The translations under genes were made by a program, and so were the position numbers. The notes under the pieces are model-generated. The model was not told the origin of the DNA. It was given only the letters and a program-made list of their open reading frames with translations, and did no database searches. Of a stretch of 64,000 nucleotides of DNA, positions 1 to 9,573 are shown piece after piece (position 1 is the stretch's first letter; each line of letters opens with the position of its first letter). Source of the stretch: Thraustochytrium sp. TN22 (Eukaryota > Sar > Bigyra > Thraustochytrida > Thraustochytriidae); the NCBI GenBank assembly GCA_013306675.1, contig JABLUY010000176.1:18292-82291 (forward strand). The letters are read 5' to 3'.

Positions 1-1164
1 GGATGGATGCATGAGATGGACGGATGAATGGCTGCGCACTGGGAGATGTCAGGCCGCGGTGGCAGCTTGCGCCGACGAGTGACTGGATTTCTCTTGAGAG
101 CAGCCTCCAGCAGCCGCGTCTCGCCTGGGGTGCGCACGCGCGCGGGAGCGCTACTCGCCGCGCTTCTCCGCGCTTCTCCTAGCTTGCTAGCTAGCTAGAG
201 CTAGCCGCTTCGACTCGGAGCAGAGCCGAGAGCCTGCGCGCGTGTCTGCCTGGCACCTTCACGCCAATGTCGTCTTATGCGCAGCACATGGTTGGTTACT
301 TGATAGGATGCATGTCGCTTCACAATGCAAGGCAGCGTTGTCTGTCAACGGAGGCGGGTACCCTCATGGGACTGGCGTCACGGTGCAGTGGCTCACAGTC
401 AGGCGGAAAAGGCGGAAAACTCAGTTCTCACCCACAGTGCCACGACGCAGCACGTGCAGCCCGTGCGAGAGCTTCCAAACAGATCTTCCAAACAGATCTA
501 CGGCATAGACGCGATCATGATCGCTGGAGCGCGCCAGTGCTGCCAGGGGTGGGACTCGGCCGCCAGAGGTATTCATCCCTTGAATGCCTCTGCCTCCCGC
601 CCTCTGCCTCCAAGGCACGCCTCTGTACGGTCCTCCACCGGGCCTCGGCCTCCTCTAGCCGCCCACTGCGATTTCACGCGACTCATCGCTGCCACCACTG
701 GCAGTGCGGCTCGGCAGGCCGTCCAGCGCACACGTCCGAGCCTTTGAAGCTGCCTGCTGGCTGCCCTTCTGGTATCTAGACGTCGTCCCAACTGAGCTCA
801 ACGCTCTTCGCCTGCGCACCGAAGATCGCGACTGCGTCCTCCTGGGTGCCACTGGCGTCGCTTGCCTACCTACCTCACCCGGTCGAGCTCATTTTCCAGC
901 CCTCTTCGCGGCGGCCCAGCCCAGCCCAGCCCAGCCTAGCCCCCCGCCCCCCCGTCCTCCCGATCCCACATCCTCCTGCTAACGTCCAAGTCCTCCAGGT
1001 GCTCCTCCCAGGCCTCACTGCAAGGGCTGCGAGGTACAAGAACGCCGGCCCCCAGTAGAGCGCCAGCGCGCTTCGGCCCTGGGGGACGCAAACCCGAAAC
1101 CCGTTCGAAGAGCAACCAACTTGAAGGAGAGAGTGGTGAGCGGGAAAGGCGAGCAGTAGTGAAG
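1..1164. other. Gene-free leader region upstream of the type I membrane protein gene
   Basis: I see no open frame here with convincing protein character. The short frames on both strands are overlapping GC-driven shadows. The region holds a small CTAGCTAG cluster near 185-205 and a cytosine-rich AGCCC pentanucleotide run near 905-935, followed by a CCCCCGCCCCCCC stretch. It probably contains the promoter and 5' untranslated region of the gene starting at 1165, and possibly the end of a gene outside the window. Confidence 0.5.
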
Positions 1165-4065
1165 ATGCTGGCGCCCAGCGCCATCGTGGCCGCCATGGCT
1201 GCGCTGGTCCTGGCCGCCTCGACCGAAGCGCAGCCGGCGAACATCACCGGCACACTCTACGCGCGGTGCGATAACTACATGCGCGCCATGCGCTACGTGC
1301 GAGACGACCCGACCGGCGAGTGGGTCCTGGTCAACGACGCGCCCTTCCTCAAGCCCGGCTACACGTCAGTGGAACTGGACGACTTCACCTTCGACGTGAG
1401 CGGCTGGGGCCAGCTCCTCCACACGGACATGAGCTTCCCGGGCACCACCAAGATCCGCCTGGAGTGCCGTGACAACTCCCACAACGAGGCGACCCCTGGC
1501 CCCGTGGAGCCCAGATACTCGTCCGGCCAGAAGGCCAACATGATTGCCCGCGTGGACGCCTGTTCTGGCCGCTTCGCCACGGACATGTCCACCGACTGGG
1601 TTGCGGACCCGAGCTACCCGGCCATCAACACGTGGTACGTTGCGGACAACATTCAGTGGGACTACGACAACAACCAGGCGTACCCCACGGCGGTGTTCGG
1701 CACGCCGAGTATCACGAACGTCCTCGACGGCACGGGCGCCACGTCCGTCTACAGCAACATCGGAGGCTTCTCCAGCGCGTATGGCGATGCCTGGGTGTGG
1801 ACCGGCGTGGAGCGCGACAACACGCTGGCCATCGAGGTTGTGGTGAACTGCGGCTGGGACCCGTGCCCGCAGGGCGGCTGCAACATCCTCTACGAGGAGG
1901 TGGACAACGACGACGGCAGCGGCATCCCGTTCAACACGTCCAACCCGTCCAGCGACGACCACACTGTCATCTACGGTCTGGAGATCGGCAGCATCACGCT
2001 GTTGGACGAGTTCGACTGGCTCAACGACCTGAGCAGCTCCAGCTCGCGCCGGCAGCTGCAGTCCCCGATCAACGCCGAGCTCACGCACTACAACGTGCTG
2101 CCGTACACGGCCAACCCGGGCGGTGCGATCCCAGCGGACCTCGACTGCAGCCACAGCTCCGCCACGCTCTACTCTCCCACCTCCGGCGCCGTCTTCGTTG
2201 TGGACCCGCTCGAGACTGTGCCTGGCCAGGGCTGCCACCTGAGCTGGAACGGCGTCTTTGAGACCGTCGACGACTTCCAGCAGGACGACTTCATGCTGTA
2301 CTTCTTCCTCACGGACCTGAGCGCGACCGAGACCGTCGACAAGATCTTCTTCTACCCTGATGACAGCCACATTACCACCCAGGAGGAGCTTGATCAGCCT
2401 ACCTACGTCGTCACCGACTTCACCGTGTCGCAGCCGGACGGCAAGGACGGCGCGGTCATCACCCGCGTCGAGCTCGAGCGCAACACCTACACCGAGGACA
2501 CCTGCGAGTTTCCGAGCGAGATCACCCTCACGGTCGGGACCTGCGACTTTACCGTCTCCGGCACGGACGGTGTCTATGAGCACACGATCGCCGCTGGCGA
2601 CCTGGCCAACACCATGGAGGAGTGCATCGACAACACTGGCGACACCAACGTCTACGAGGCCGGCACTGTGATCGTCTACATGGTGGATGCCGAAATTGAC
2701 ATGGTTCTGCCCGCCACCTGCCCTGCGCTCAGCAAGCCGTACCCGGCGGTCGCGCCTGACCAGTCCTCCACCGAGTACGTGGCCAAGCTCGACAACATTG
2801 TGACGGCTTCGGCCACCGAGGAGGTTAACCAGCTCGTGCTGGTCGCCAAGGACTATGACGCCGAGAACTGCACGGGCCGCCTCGTGCCCATGGCCAAGCT
2901 GCTCTTCGAGTTCAACATGGCCTCGACCATCACGCCGTTCACTTGGGAGTATGAGCCGGATCCGAGCATGGGGACGGTGGAGATGGAGGTGGTCAGCCAG
3001 ACCTGCACGGACGACACTGCCGGCCCCAGCGGTCTCTACCTCTGCAACGTGGTGATGCGGACTCTGACGTGCCAGCCCATGTCGGAGACCGATGACCCCG
3101 GCATGTGCAAGTTTGACTACCTCAGCGCCTTCAATGTGGGTGCTACCTTTGACTACCCAGCCTCTTCGGTCGTGGACGAGGAGACTGCCTTCCTCAAGGA
3201 CCCGACGCTGCCCAACGACAAGACCTTTCCTTGCCCGGAGGTGTCCGATCAGGATGACGTCACCGGCACCTACCCTGTGGAGCTGACGCTCGACGGTGAC
3301 AACCTCAACAACCCCATCACGGCGGTTCTCTCTTTCGATGGCCTTGTGGACCCCGGACAGAACGTGGATGACATTGACGTCACGTTGCGCATCCTCTCCA
3401 TCATTGTCGTCATGAGCGACCTCGATGACCCCTCGCTCGAGTACGTTCAGGCCTTTGACATGGAGGACAAGCTGCTCATGTGGGACAACCCGCTCTCGCA
3501 CTACTACACGGACGCGCACTTTTGCCGCCACGATGCCGGTGGCGACAACGGTATCAACGACGGCATCTGCAGGCCCTTTTATGAGATTAACGTGCCGGAC
3601 GCCGCCGCCGGCATTGCGACCATCTCGGGCCGCGGCTACAGACTCTGCCAGTTCAACACGCAGCGCGGCCAAGACCGCTTCAGCTTTACGCCCAACAACT
3701 GGGAGTTCGGCCGCTGGGTCGGCACGCTGGCCAACATGACCTTTTACGTCGTCGCCGAGGTCGACGCCTGCGATACGCCCTCGTCGCGCCGTCTGCAGTC
3801 CTCTTCGGTCGCCCGCCAGGTCGTCGTTGCTTCGGCTAGCGCCGTCATCGGTTCCGGCACCTCCAGCGCCAGCACGACTGGCGACTCCGGCAGCTCCGCT
3901 GGCGCGGCTGCTGGCGGCGCTGTCGCCGCCATCCTGGCCGTCGCTGCCATTGCGGCCGCTTTCATCGTTCGTCGCCGCCGTCAAGCTGCGGCCGCCGCCC
4001 AGGATGCCAAGATTGTGGTTCCCGATGGCCCTTCTCAGGGCGGCCGGGCCTCGCTCATGGCCTAA
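1165..4065 (+). CDS. Predicted type I membrane / cell-surface protein, 966 aa, unknown function
   Basis: I do not recognise the family. The first in-frame ATG is at 1165 (A at -3); the codon two places upstream is GTG. Residues 1-22 form a typical signal peptide (MLAPSAIVAAMAALVLAAS, then TEAQ). A long, Asp/Thr-rich, cysteine-containing ectodomain follows, with scattered N-x-S/T sites. It is interrupted by two Ser/Arg tracts of the form SSSSSRRQLQ (near 2035-2060) and SSRRLQSS (near 3781-3801). Near the C-terminus a Gly/Ala/Ser linker leads into one hydrophobic helix (AVAAILAVAAIAAAFIV), then RRRR and a cytosolic tail of about 25 residues. This layout predicts a surface protein with a short cytoplasmic tail. 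The RRLQ tracts recall motifs in surface proteins of algae and stramenopiles, but that is a memory-based impression. No enzyme motif was seen, and no intron is needed. Confidence 0.8.
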   Translation: MLAPSAIVAAMAALVLAASTEAQPANITGTLYARCDNYMRAMRYVRDDPTGEWVLVNDAPFLKPGYTSVELDDFTFDVSGWGQLLHTDMSFPGTTKIRLECRDNSHNEATPGPVEPRYSSGQKANMIARVDACSGRFATDMSTDWVADPSYPAINTWYVADNIQWDYDNNQAYPTAVFGTPSITNVLDGTGATSVYSNIGGFSSAYGDAWVWTGVERDNTLAIEVVVNCGWDPCPQGGCNILYEEVDNDDGSGIPFNTSNPSSDDHTVIYGLEIGSITLLDEFDWLNDLSSSSSRRQLQSPINAELTHYNVLPYTANPGGAIPADLDCSHSSATLYSPTSGAVFVVDPLETVPGQGCHLSWNGVFETVDDFQQDDFMLYFFLTDLSATETVDKIFFYPDDSHITTQEELDQPTYVVTDFTVSQPDGKDGAVITRVELERNTYTEDTCEFPSEITLTVGTCDFTVSGTDGVYEHTIAAGDLANTMEECIDNTGDTNVYEAGTVIVYMVDAEIDMVLPATCPALSKPYPAVAPDQSSTEYVAKLDNIVTASATEEVNQLVLVAKDYDAENCTGRLVPMAKLLFEFNMASTITPFTWEYEPDPSMGTVEMEVVSQTCTDDTAGPSGLYLCNVVMRTLTCQPMSETDDPGMCKFDYLSAFNVGATFDYPASSVVDEETAFLKDPTLPNDKTFPCPEVSDQDDVTGTYPVELTLDGDNLNNPITAVLSFDGLVDPGQNVDDIDVTLRILSIIVVMSDLDDPSLEYVQAFDMEDKLLMWDNPLSHYYTDAHFCRHDAGGDNGINDGICRPFYEINVPDAAAGIATISGRGYRLCQFNTQRGQDRFSFTPNNWEFGRWVGTLANMTFYVVAEVDACDTPSSRRLQSSSVARQVVVASASAVIGSGTSSASTTGDSGSSAGAAAGGAVAAILAVAAIAAAFIVRRRRQAAAAAQDAKIVVPDGPSQGGRASLMA

Positions 4066-4174
4066 GCGCTACGCTGGCACTGCAGACTGGCCAGAAACGA
4101 GCGACCGCCAACCAACTGAACATCACGCCAATTGGAGAACGTGGGCGTAGTCACCGCGACCGCCTCGCCCATCC

Positions 4175-4180
4175 ATAAAT
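4175..4180 (+). terminator. Possible poly(A) signal (ATAAAT) after the membrane-protein gene
   Basis: An AT-rich patch (CCATAAATAATCTC, then GTTTTTGTTATTATT) sits about 110 bases after the stop codon in otherwise very GC-rich DNA. ATAAAT is a common variant of the eukaryotic AATAAA signal. This is position and composition evidence only. Confidence 0.3.
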
Positions 4181-4672
4181 AATCTCACCGAGTTTTTGTT
4201 ATTATTCAGCCAACGATGAGAGAACACATGCAGTGAGACCAGCCTAGGCCTAGGCCAGGCCCGGGCCTACTAAAAGTTAGGTCAGAAGTTCGTCGTGTCC
4301 GCAGGCACTGGCACTGTGCAGGCTGCCCCTGGCAGGCCGAGTCTCTGCATTCGCAGTGGCAATGCCACGACACGCTTTTGCAGTGGCAATTCCACTGCAC
4401 GCTTTTGCGCGCCATGCACTGTAACTCTGATTCGTGCTGCTCGCGGCGCGGCCGCAGCTCGCAGTCGTCTTGGACTGGTGGGCTAGGTGGGCCGGGGCAT
4501 CCGCACTGTGACCAGCGATGGCTGGGCAGTCACAGGCTCGCGGCGTGGGCCCGCCGAGGCTCCCCAAAGTTGCCCAAACGCTTCCAGCGCGCCTGTGCCC
4601 CGCGAATGTCGGCGTCCGACATTGCCCCGACGTGGCTCTTGTACGTGAGGTTGTTGCTCCTTGCTGCTGTGC

Positions 4673-4752
4673 CAGCCAGCCAGCCAGGCCGAGCCAGCCG
4701 GCCAGGCTGAGCCAGCCAGCCAGGCTGAGCCAGCCAGCCAGGCTGAGCCAGC
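4673..4752. repeat. 18-bp tandem repeat, about 4.4 copies
   Basis: The unit is close to GAGCCAGCCAGCCAGGCT. It is itself built from GCCA tetranucleotides, suggesting growth by slippage followed by higher-order duplication. It lies in intergenic DNA; the Ala/Glu/Ser/Gln-rich translations of it are not considered genes. Confidence 0.85.
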
Positions 4753-5916
4753 ACCCTGCCACTCATCCAGCCGCGAAGCAGCAAAGCAAACTTCTTCGAC
4801 ATGCTTCGCCGAAGTCAGCAAGTCCGCTTCGCATTCCGCGACCGCACCAGGCTCCTCTTTCGATCGCGGCCCACTAGGCTCTAGCTAGCTAGCTACTCAC
4901 AGTCAGCCAAGCACGCTTCGCCTACCAGGTAGGCCAAATGTCGGAGTACTACGGACGGCTAGGCCAAGCCTCTTTTGACATCAGCCCAGGAATGGTGGAT
5001 CGCTCGTGTCCGTCCACGTCTCGTCGTCCTCCTGCAGCGCTGCGCAGTGCTCTTCATGTCAGTCAGTGCACTGCAGCAGCATCGCGCGCTGCGCTGCGCG
5101 CGCGTCAGCCTGCCCCAAGTCAGCGCGTGGCCACAATTCGCCGCTCTTGATCAGTGAGGCACAAACCAAGCAGCCAGCCAACCAACCACCGCATCCCTCC
5201 CGCTGGCGTGTCGAACGAGCCTGCGCCGCCTGCGAGTCGAGTTGGAGTCCGCCGCCGCCGGCGAGCGCCGGCGAGCGCCGCCGCGCCGCCGCGCGTGGTC
5301 TTCTTGGTGACGCAGCGAGGCGGCGCCCTTCGTCTGCCTGTATCCGCTTTGCTGCTTGGAAAAATTCGAAAAATCCAACCACGACGCCGAGATCAAGATC
5401 AACATCCCGCCAGGCCCAGCCTGCCACGCCAGCCTGAATCAAACCAGCCAGGCCAGGCCAGGCCGGAGCCGAGCAGCGCAGCCGGCAGCGCAGCGCGGCG
5501 CGCAGCGGGTCCGGGTCGGGCCCGGCGCGCACGGGCGGCGTCGCGTCGTCGGGCCCTGTCGGGCTCGTCACGGCGGCGCGGCGCCAGGCGAGGCGCGCGG
5601 CGCGCAGGCGGGTGGGCGGGCAGGAAGCGGCGCGGCGCGGGCGGAGGGCGCCGCAGAGCCGCAAGCACCCAAAGCGAGCGCGGCGCGCTGAGCTGACTTG
5701 AGCTGCGGCCCGAGCCTGGCTGGGAGCGGCGGCGGTGGCGCCCCGCGCTGACAGTGAGCTGCGCTGCGAGGCGCTGCTCGCAGCGCGACACGAGCAAACC
5801 CGAGTCGCGGCGCGGCGCGGCACGGCGGCGTCGACGCGGCGCGACCCGCGGCAGGCGGCGGCGCGAGCGCGGCGCGGAGCGGCGGCGGGCCCGGCGCGCG
5901 CGCGCGGTCTCCAAGG

Positions 5917-8900
5917 ATGATGCGCGGCGTGGGCAGCGGCAGCGGCGCGCTGGCGAGGCGGCACGCAGGCGGCGCGTCACGGGCAGGCGGCGCGTTGAAG
6001 CTGGCGGTGCGGCGGCAGGCGGTGCGCGCGCTGGGCGGCTCGTCCGAGGGCGAGGAGAGGACCATGGTGAACCTGAACGCCAAGGAGCTGCGCGCCGACG
6101 TGAAGCGGCTGGGCCGCATCCTCGGCGGCATCATCAAGGAGGAGAACCCGCGCGTGTATGAGCATGTGGAGAACCTGCGGCACCTGGCCAAGGACTTCAG
6201 GCGCAACGACGAGGCCGGCGCCTTTGAGGAGATGACGCAGGTGGCGCGCGCGCTGCCCACCGAGGAGGCCAAGGACGTGGCCCGCGCCTTCTCGCACTTT
6301 CTGGCGCTGTCCAACTGCGCGGAGCGCCACCAGCGCGTGCGCGAGCTCGAGGAGCAGCGCCGCCAGCAGGACGTGCCGTCGCCCTTCCCGCTGCGCGCCG
6401 ACTCGACGCGCGGCGCCATCGAGGCGCTGCTCGAGGAGGAGAAGCTCACGCCGCGCGAGGTGCGCGAGACCCTGCTCAAGCAGCGCGTCGAGCTCGTCTT
6501 CACGGCGCACCCGACCGAGATCAACCGCCGCACGGTGCTGGACAAGCACCGCCGCATCACGCGCCTGCTCGAGGCGTCCGACCGCCTGGACCGCCTCAAC
6601 GAGGGCCCGCCGGAGTCCTCCTACGAGCGCCGCGAGCTGGAAGACTCGCTCAAGCGTGAGGTCGCCAGCCTCTGGTCCTCGGACCAGATCCGCCGCTTCA
6701 AGCCCACGCCCTTCATGGAGGCCCAGGGCGTGCTGGCCGTCGTCGAGAGCGTGCTCTGGCAGGCCGTGCCCACCTACCTGCGCAAGCTCGACTCGGAGCT
6801 TAAGCGCTCGCTCGGCGCCAAGGGCCTCCCGCTCGAGGAGGCCGGCCTCCCGCTCGACGTCGCGCCCGTGCGCTACTTCAGCTGGTGCGGCTCGGACCGT
6901 GACGGCCACAGCGGCGTCACCTCGGAGACCACGCTGCAGGTCGCGGCGCTGCACCGCTGGCAGGCCGCCACGCTCTACGTCAAGGACCTCGACGCGCTCT
7001 ACGCCGAGCTCAGCATGAGCACCGGCTTCTCCGACGAGGTGCGCGAGCTCGCCGCCGAGGCCACCACCTCGCTCGATGAGGTGGAGCTCTACCGCCGCAT
7101 CCTCGGCGACCTGCGCAACCGCCTCGTCGCCACGGCGCAGTCCGCCGAGTCCCACCTGCGCAAGGTCGACCTCTTCAACCCGACCCACGACGGCTCCAAC
7201 CCGATGGCGCGCGTCGACGCCCAGCCGCTGCGCAGCGCCGACGAGCTCATGAAGCCGCTCAAGGCCATCCACGCCTCGCTGCGCGCCTCGGGCCGCTCCG
7301 AGATCGCCAACGGCCGCCTCACCGACACCATCCGCCGCGTCGCCGGCTTCGGCCTCACGCTGCTTCCGCTCGACATCCGCCAGGAGTCCGATCGCCACGA
7401 GGAGGCCGTCGACGCCATCACCCGCCACCTCGGCCTCGGCTCCTACGCCCAGTGGGACGAGGACACCAAGATCAACTGGCTCACCACCGAGCTCAGCAAC
7501 TCGCGCCCGCTGCTCCCGCACAAGGCCCTCAGCGACCTCGAGAGCTTCGGCTTCAGCGAGACCGTCACCGAGACGCTCGCCACCTTCCGTGCGGCCTCCA
7601 AGCTCGGCGAGGACTCCCTCGGCGTCTACATCATCTCCCAGGCCAAGGCCGCCAGCGACGTCCTCGCCGTCGCCCTGCTCCAGCAGGAGTTCGGCATGAC
7701 CGGCAAGCCAGTCGAGCCCGGTGAGGGCATCGCGACGCCCAAGTCCAAGCGCTCCGGCAAGGCCATGATGCGCGTCGTCCCGCTCTTCGAGACCCTCGAC
7801 GACCTCAACAACGCCCCGCAGATCATGCGCCGCCTCTTCAGCAACCCCATGCTCGTCGGCCGCTTCTCCAACCGCTTCGAGATCCTCATTGGCTACTCCG
7901 ACTCCTCTAAGATCGCCGGTCGCATCGCAGCCATGTGGGCCCAGTACCGCTGCCAGGAGCAGCTCGTCAAGATCTCCCGCGAGCACGGCGTCAACCTCAG
8001 CTTCTACCACGGCCGCGGCGGCAGCCCCGGCCGCGGCGCCTCGCCCTCCGTCTACCGCGCGCTCCTCAGCTCCCCGGCCGGTTCCCTGAACGGCCACTTC
8101 AAGCAGACCGAGCAGGGCGAGATGATCGACCAGAACTACGGTGACCCGGCCATCGCCCAGCGCGTCCTCGACGTGTACACCGGCGCCGTGCTGCGCGAGC
8201 GCCACTACAAGCGCGCCGAGCCCACCTCCCAGTGGCGCTCCGTCATGGACGCCATGTCCGAGACCTCCTACAAGAGCTACGTCTCGATGGTGCGCGAGGA
8301 GCCCAACTTCGTGCCCTACTTCCGCACCGTCACCCCGGAGCTCGAGCTCGGTGCCCTCAACATTGGCTCGCGCCCGTCCAAGCGCAACCCCAAGGGCGGC
8401 ATCGAGTCCCTCCGCGCCATCCCCTGGATCTTTGCCTTCTCGCAGACCCGCTCCCAGCTCCCCACCTGGTACGGTGTTCCCGAGGGCCTCAGCACCGACG
8501 GCGTCGAGCCCCACCTCAAGAGCATGTACAAGGACTGGCCCTGGTTCCGCGAGCTCATCGATCTCATCGCCATGGTCCTCGCCAAGGCCGATGCCCCCAT
8601 CACCGCCAACTACGACAAGCAGCTCATCCCCGGCGCCGACGCTGACGACGCCACCAAGGAAGCCATGGTCGCCCTTGGCGAGCGCATCCGCTCTGGCCTC
8701 GACAAGACCCGCGAGCGCGTCCTCACCATCTCCGGCCAGGAGGACCTCAACATGGGCAACCCCATCCTTAAGCGCGAGCTCGAGGTCCGCTCCCCCTACA
8801 TGGACGCCCTCAACGTCATCCAGACCGACGTCCTGCGTCGCCTCCGCCAGAAGGAGTTCGACTCTCCTGAGGAGGAGGCCAACCTCCGCGACACCCTCCT

Positions 8901-8946
8901 CATCACCGTCAACGGCATCTCCGCTGGCCTTCGCAACACCGGATGA
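5917..8946 (+). CDS. ppc: Phosphoenolpyruvate carboxylase (bacterial-type ends), 1009 aa
   Basis: PEP carboxylase adds bicarbonate to PEP to give oxaloacetate, an anaplerotic step. The catalytic histidine motif FTAHPTE is at residues 195-201 (His198). The SWCGSDRDGH motif lies near residues 325-335, and the Gly/Arg-rich loop HGRGGSPGRG at 698-707. The protein ends in RNTG, where plant-type enzymes end in QNTG. No N-terminal acid-base serine phosphorylation motif was seen. The ATG at 5917 gives a roughly 49-residue Arg/Ala/Gly-rich extension without acidic residues for its first 40 positions, which resembles a mitochondrial presequence. An internal ATG at 6064 in an ideal ACCATGG context would remove it and give about 960 residues. 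Initiation at both sites could produce mitochondrial and cytosolic forms. The gene is intronless with GC-ended codons throughout. Confidence 0.95.
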   Translation: MMRGVGSGSGALARRHAGGASRAGGALKLAVRRQAVRALGGSSEGEERTMVNLNAKELRADVKRLGRILGGIIKEENPRVYEHVENLRHLAKDFRRNDEAGAFEEMTQVARALPTEEAKDVARAFSHFLALSNCAERHQRVRELEEQRRQQDVPSPFPLRADSTRGAIEALLEEEKLTPREVRETLLKQRVELVFTAHPTEINRRTVLDKHRRITRLLEASDRLDRLNEGPPESSYERRELEDSLKREVASLWSSDQIRRFKPTPFMEAQGVLAVVESVLWQAVPTYLRKLDSELKRSLGAKGLPLEEAGLPLDVAPVRYFSWCGSDRDGHSGVTSETTLQVAALHRWQAATLYVKDLDALYAELSMSTGFSDEVRELAAEATTSLDEVELYRRILGDLRNRLVATAQSAESHLRKVDLFNPTHDGSNPMARVDAQPLRSADELMKPLKAIHASLRASGRSEIANGRLTDTIRRVAGFGLTLLPLDIRQESDRHEEAVDAITRHLGLGSYAQWDEDTKINWLTTELSNSRPLLPHKALSDLESFGFSETVTETLATFRAASKLGEDSLGVYIISQAKAASDVLAVALLQQEFGMTGKPVEPGEGIATPKSKRSGKAMMRVVPLFETLDDLNNAPQIMRRLFSNPMLVGRFSNRFEILIGYSDSSKIAGRIAAMWAQYRCQEQLVKISREHGVNLSFYHGRGGSPGRGASPSVYRALLSSPAGSLNGHFKQTEQGEMIDQNYGDPAIAQRVLDVYTGAVLRERHYKRAEPTSQWRSVMDAMSETSYKSYVSMVREEPNFVPYFRTVTPELELGALNIGSRPSKRNPKGGIESLRAIPWIFAFSQTRSQLPTWYGVPEGLSTDGVEPHLKSMYKDWPWFRELIDLIAMVLAKADAPITANYDKQLIPGADADDATKEAMVALGERIRSGLDKTRERVLTISGQEDLNMGNPILKRELEVRSPYMDALNVIQTDVLRRLRQKEFDSPEEEANLRDTLLITVNGISAGLRNTG

Positions 8947-9573
8947 TTTGATTGCTGCGCTTCCCATGTACGCCTCGCCTCGCCTCGCCACACTCTCTCG
9001 CTCGCTCTCTTTCCTGAGACACACATTTGTTATTCCCACGGTACCAAGTAGAAGCTCATTTGCGCTCAACTCATCTTATTCCATCACTACTGCTGCTGCT
9101 GCTGCTGATCTTTGATTGCACGGCGCGGCGCGGTGCATCATCGTCCATTCACTCAGCCTCCATGGCAAGTGATCCCAAGTCGTTCAAGACTCGCAACCAA
9201 GGAAAAAAAAAAAAGTGGAAAAAAAACACAGAGCTCGCAACGCAACACAGAGCTCGGGTCAAGCATGTGGACGTGCTCGATTCTCTTCCCGCTCACGTCC
9301 CGCTCATTCCCTTCTTGGCAAGTTTTCATCTTCTATTCAACCCGGACGGTCCCAGATTATAGTACCGGCGGCGGTTGGCCTCGGGCACGGCCTGACGGCG
9401 GCAGCGCCGGGCCGGCCAGCGCGACCAAGTCAAAGTTGCTTCCTGCGTGCGTGGCGCGCTCGCGCGGCGCGCGGAGGCAAGGCGGCGTAGCGCGGCGGGC
9501 CGCTGGGCTGAGCCGAAACAGCGCGCGCGCGAACCGCCCGCCCCGGGCGCGGGGCGTGGCGAGCGGCGCAGCC
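8947..9573. other. Intergenic region between PEP carboxylase and the ARS2-like gene
   Basis: It contains the PEP carboxylase 3' UTR and the promoter and 5' UTR of the next gene. Notable are a CTG run near 9089-9106 and two A-rich tracts near 9204-9230, unusual in this GC-rich neighbourhood. The ARS2 frame stays open upstream to about 9112, but that part translates to low-quality sequence and is treated as leader. Confidence 0.5.

Larger units (their letters stand above)
4066..5916. other. 1.85 kb intergenic region upstream of PEP carboxylase
   Basis: No gene is supported here. It contains the 18-bp tandem repeat at 4673-4752, CTAGCTAG runs near 4880, a short AT patch (AAAAATTCGAAAAATCC) near 5360, and from about 5450 a strongly G+C-rich, CpG-rich stretch with GCGCGGC words that probably holds the PEP carboxylase promoter and 5' UTR. 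Open frames of 100-300 codons on both strands are low-complexity Arg/Ala/Pro translations with no domain character. Confidence 0.45.

Noticed and set aside
4277-4877. Overlapping Ala/Trp/Leu/Gly-rich frames on both strands
   Set aside because: Translations of the 18-bp tandem repeat; no independent coding evidence.
5059-5964. 301-codon minus-strand frame before PEP carboxylase
   Set aside because: Arg/Ala-rich low-complexity shadow of a CpG-rich promoter, with no domain.
5977-9069. 1030-codon open frame antisense to PEP carboxylase
   Set aside because: It mirrors the GC-ended codon use of PEP carboxylase; the translation is a Leu/Ala/Gly/Glu/Asp-rich shadow with no domain. The same applies to the long antisense frame at 1366-3984.
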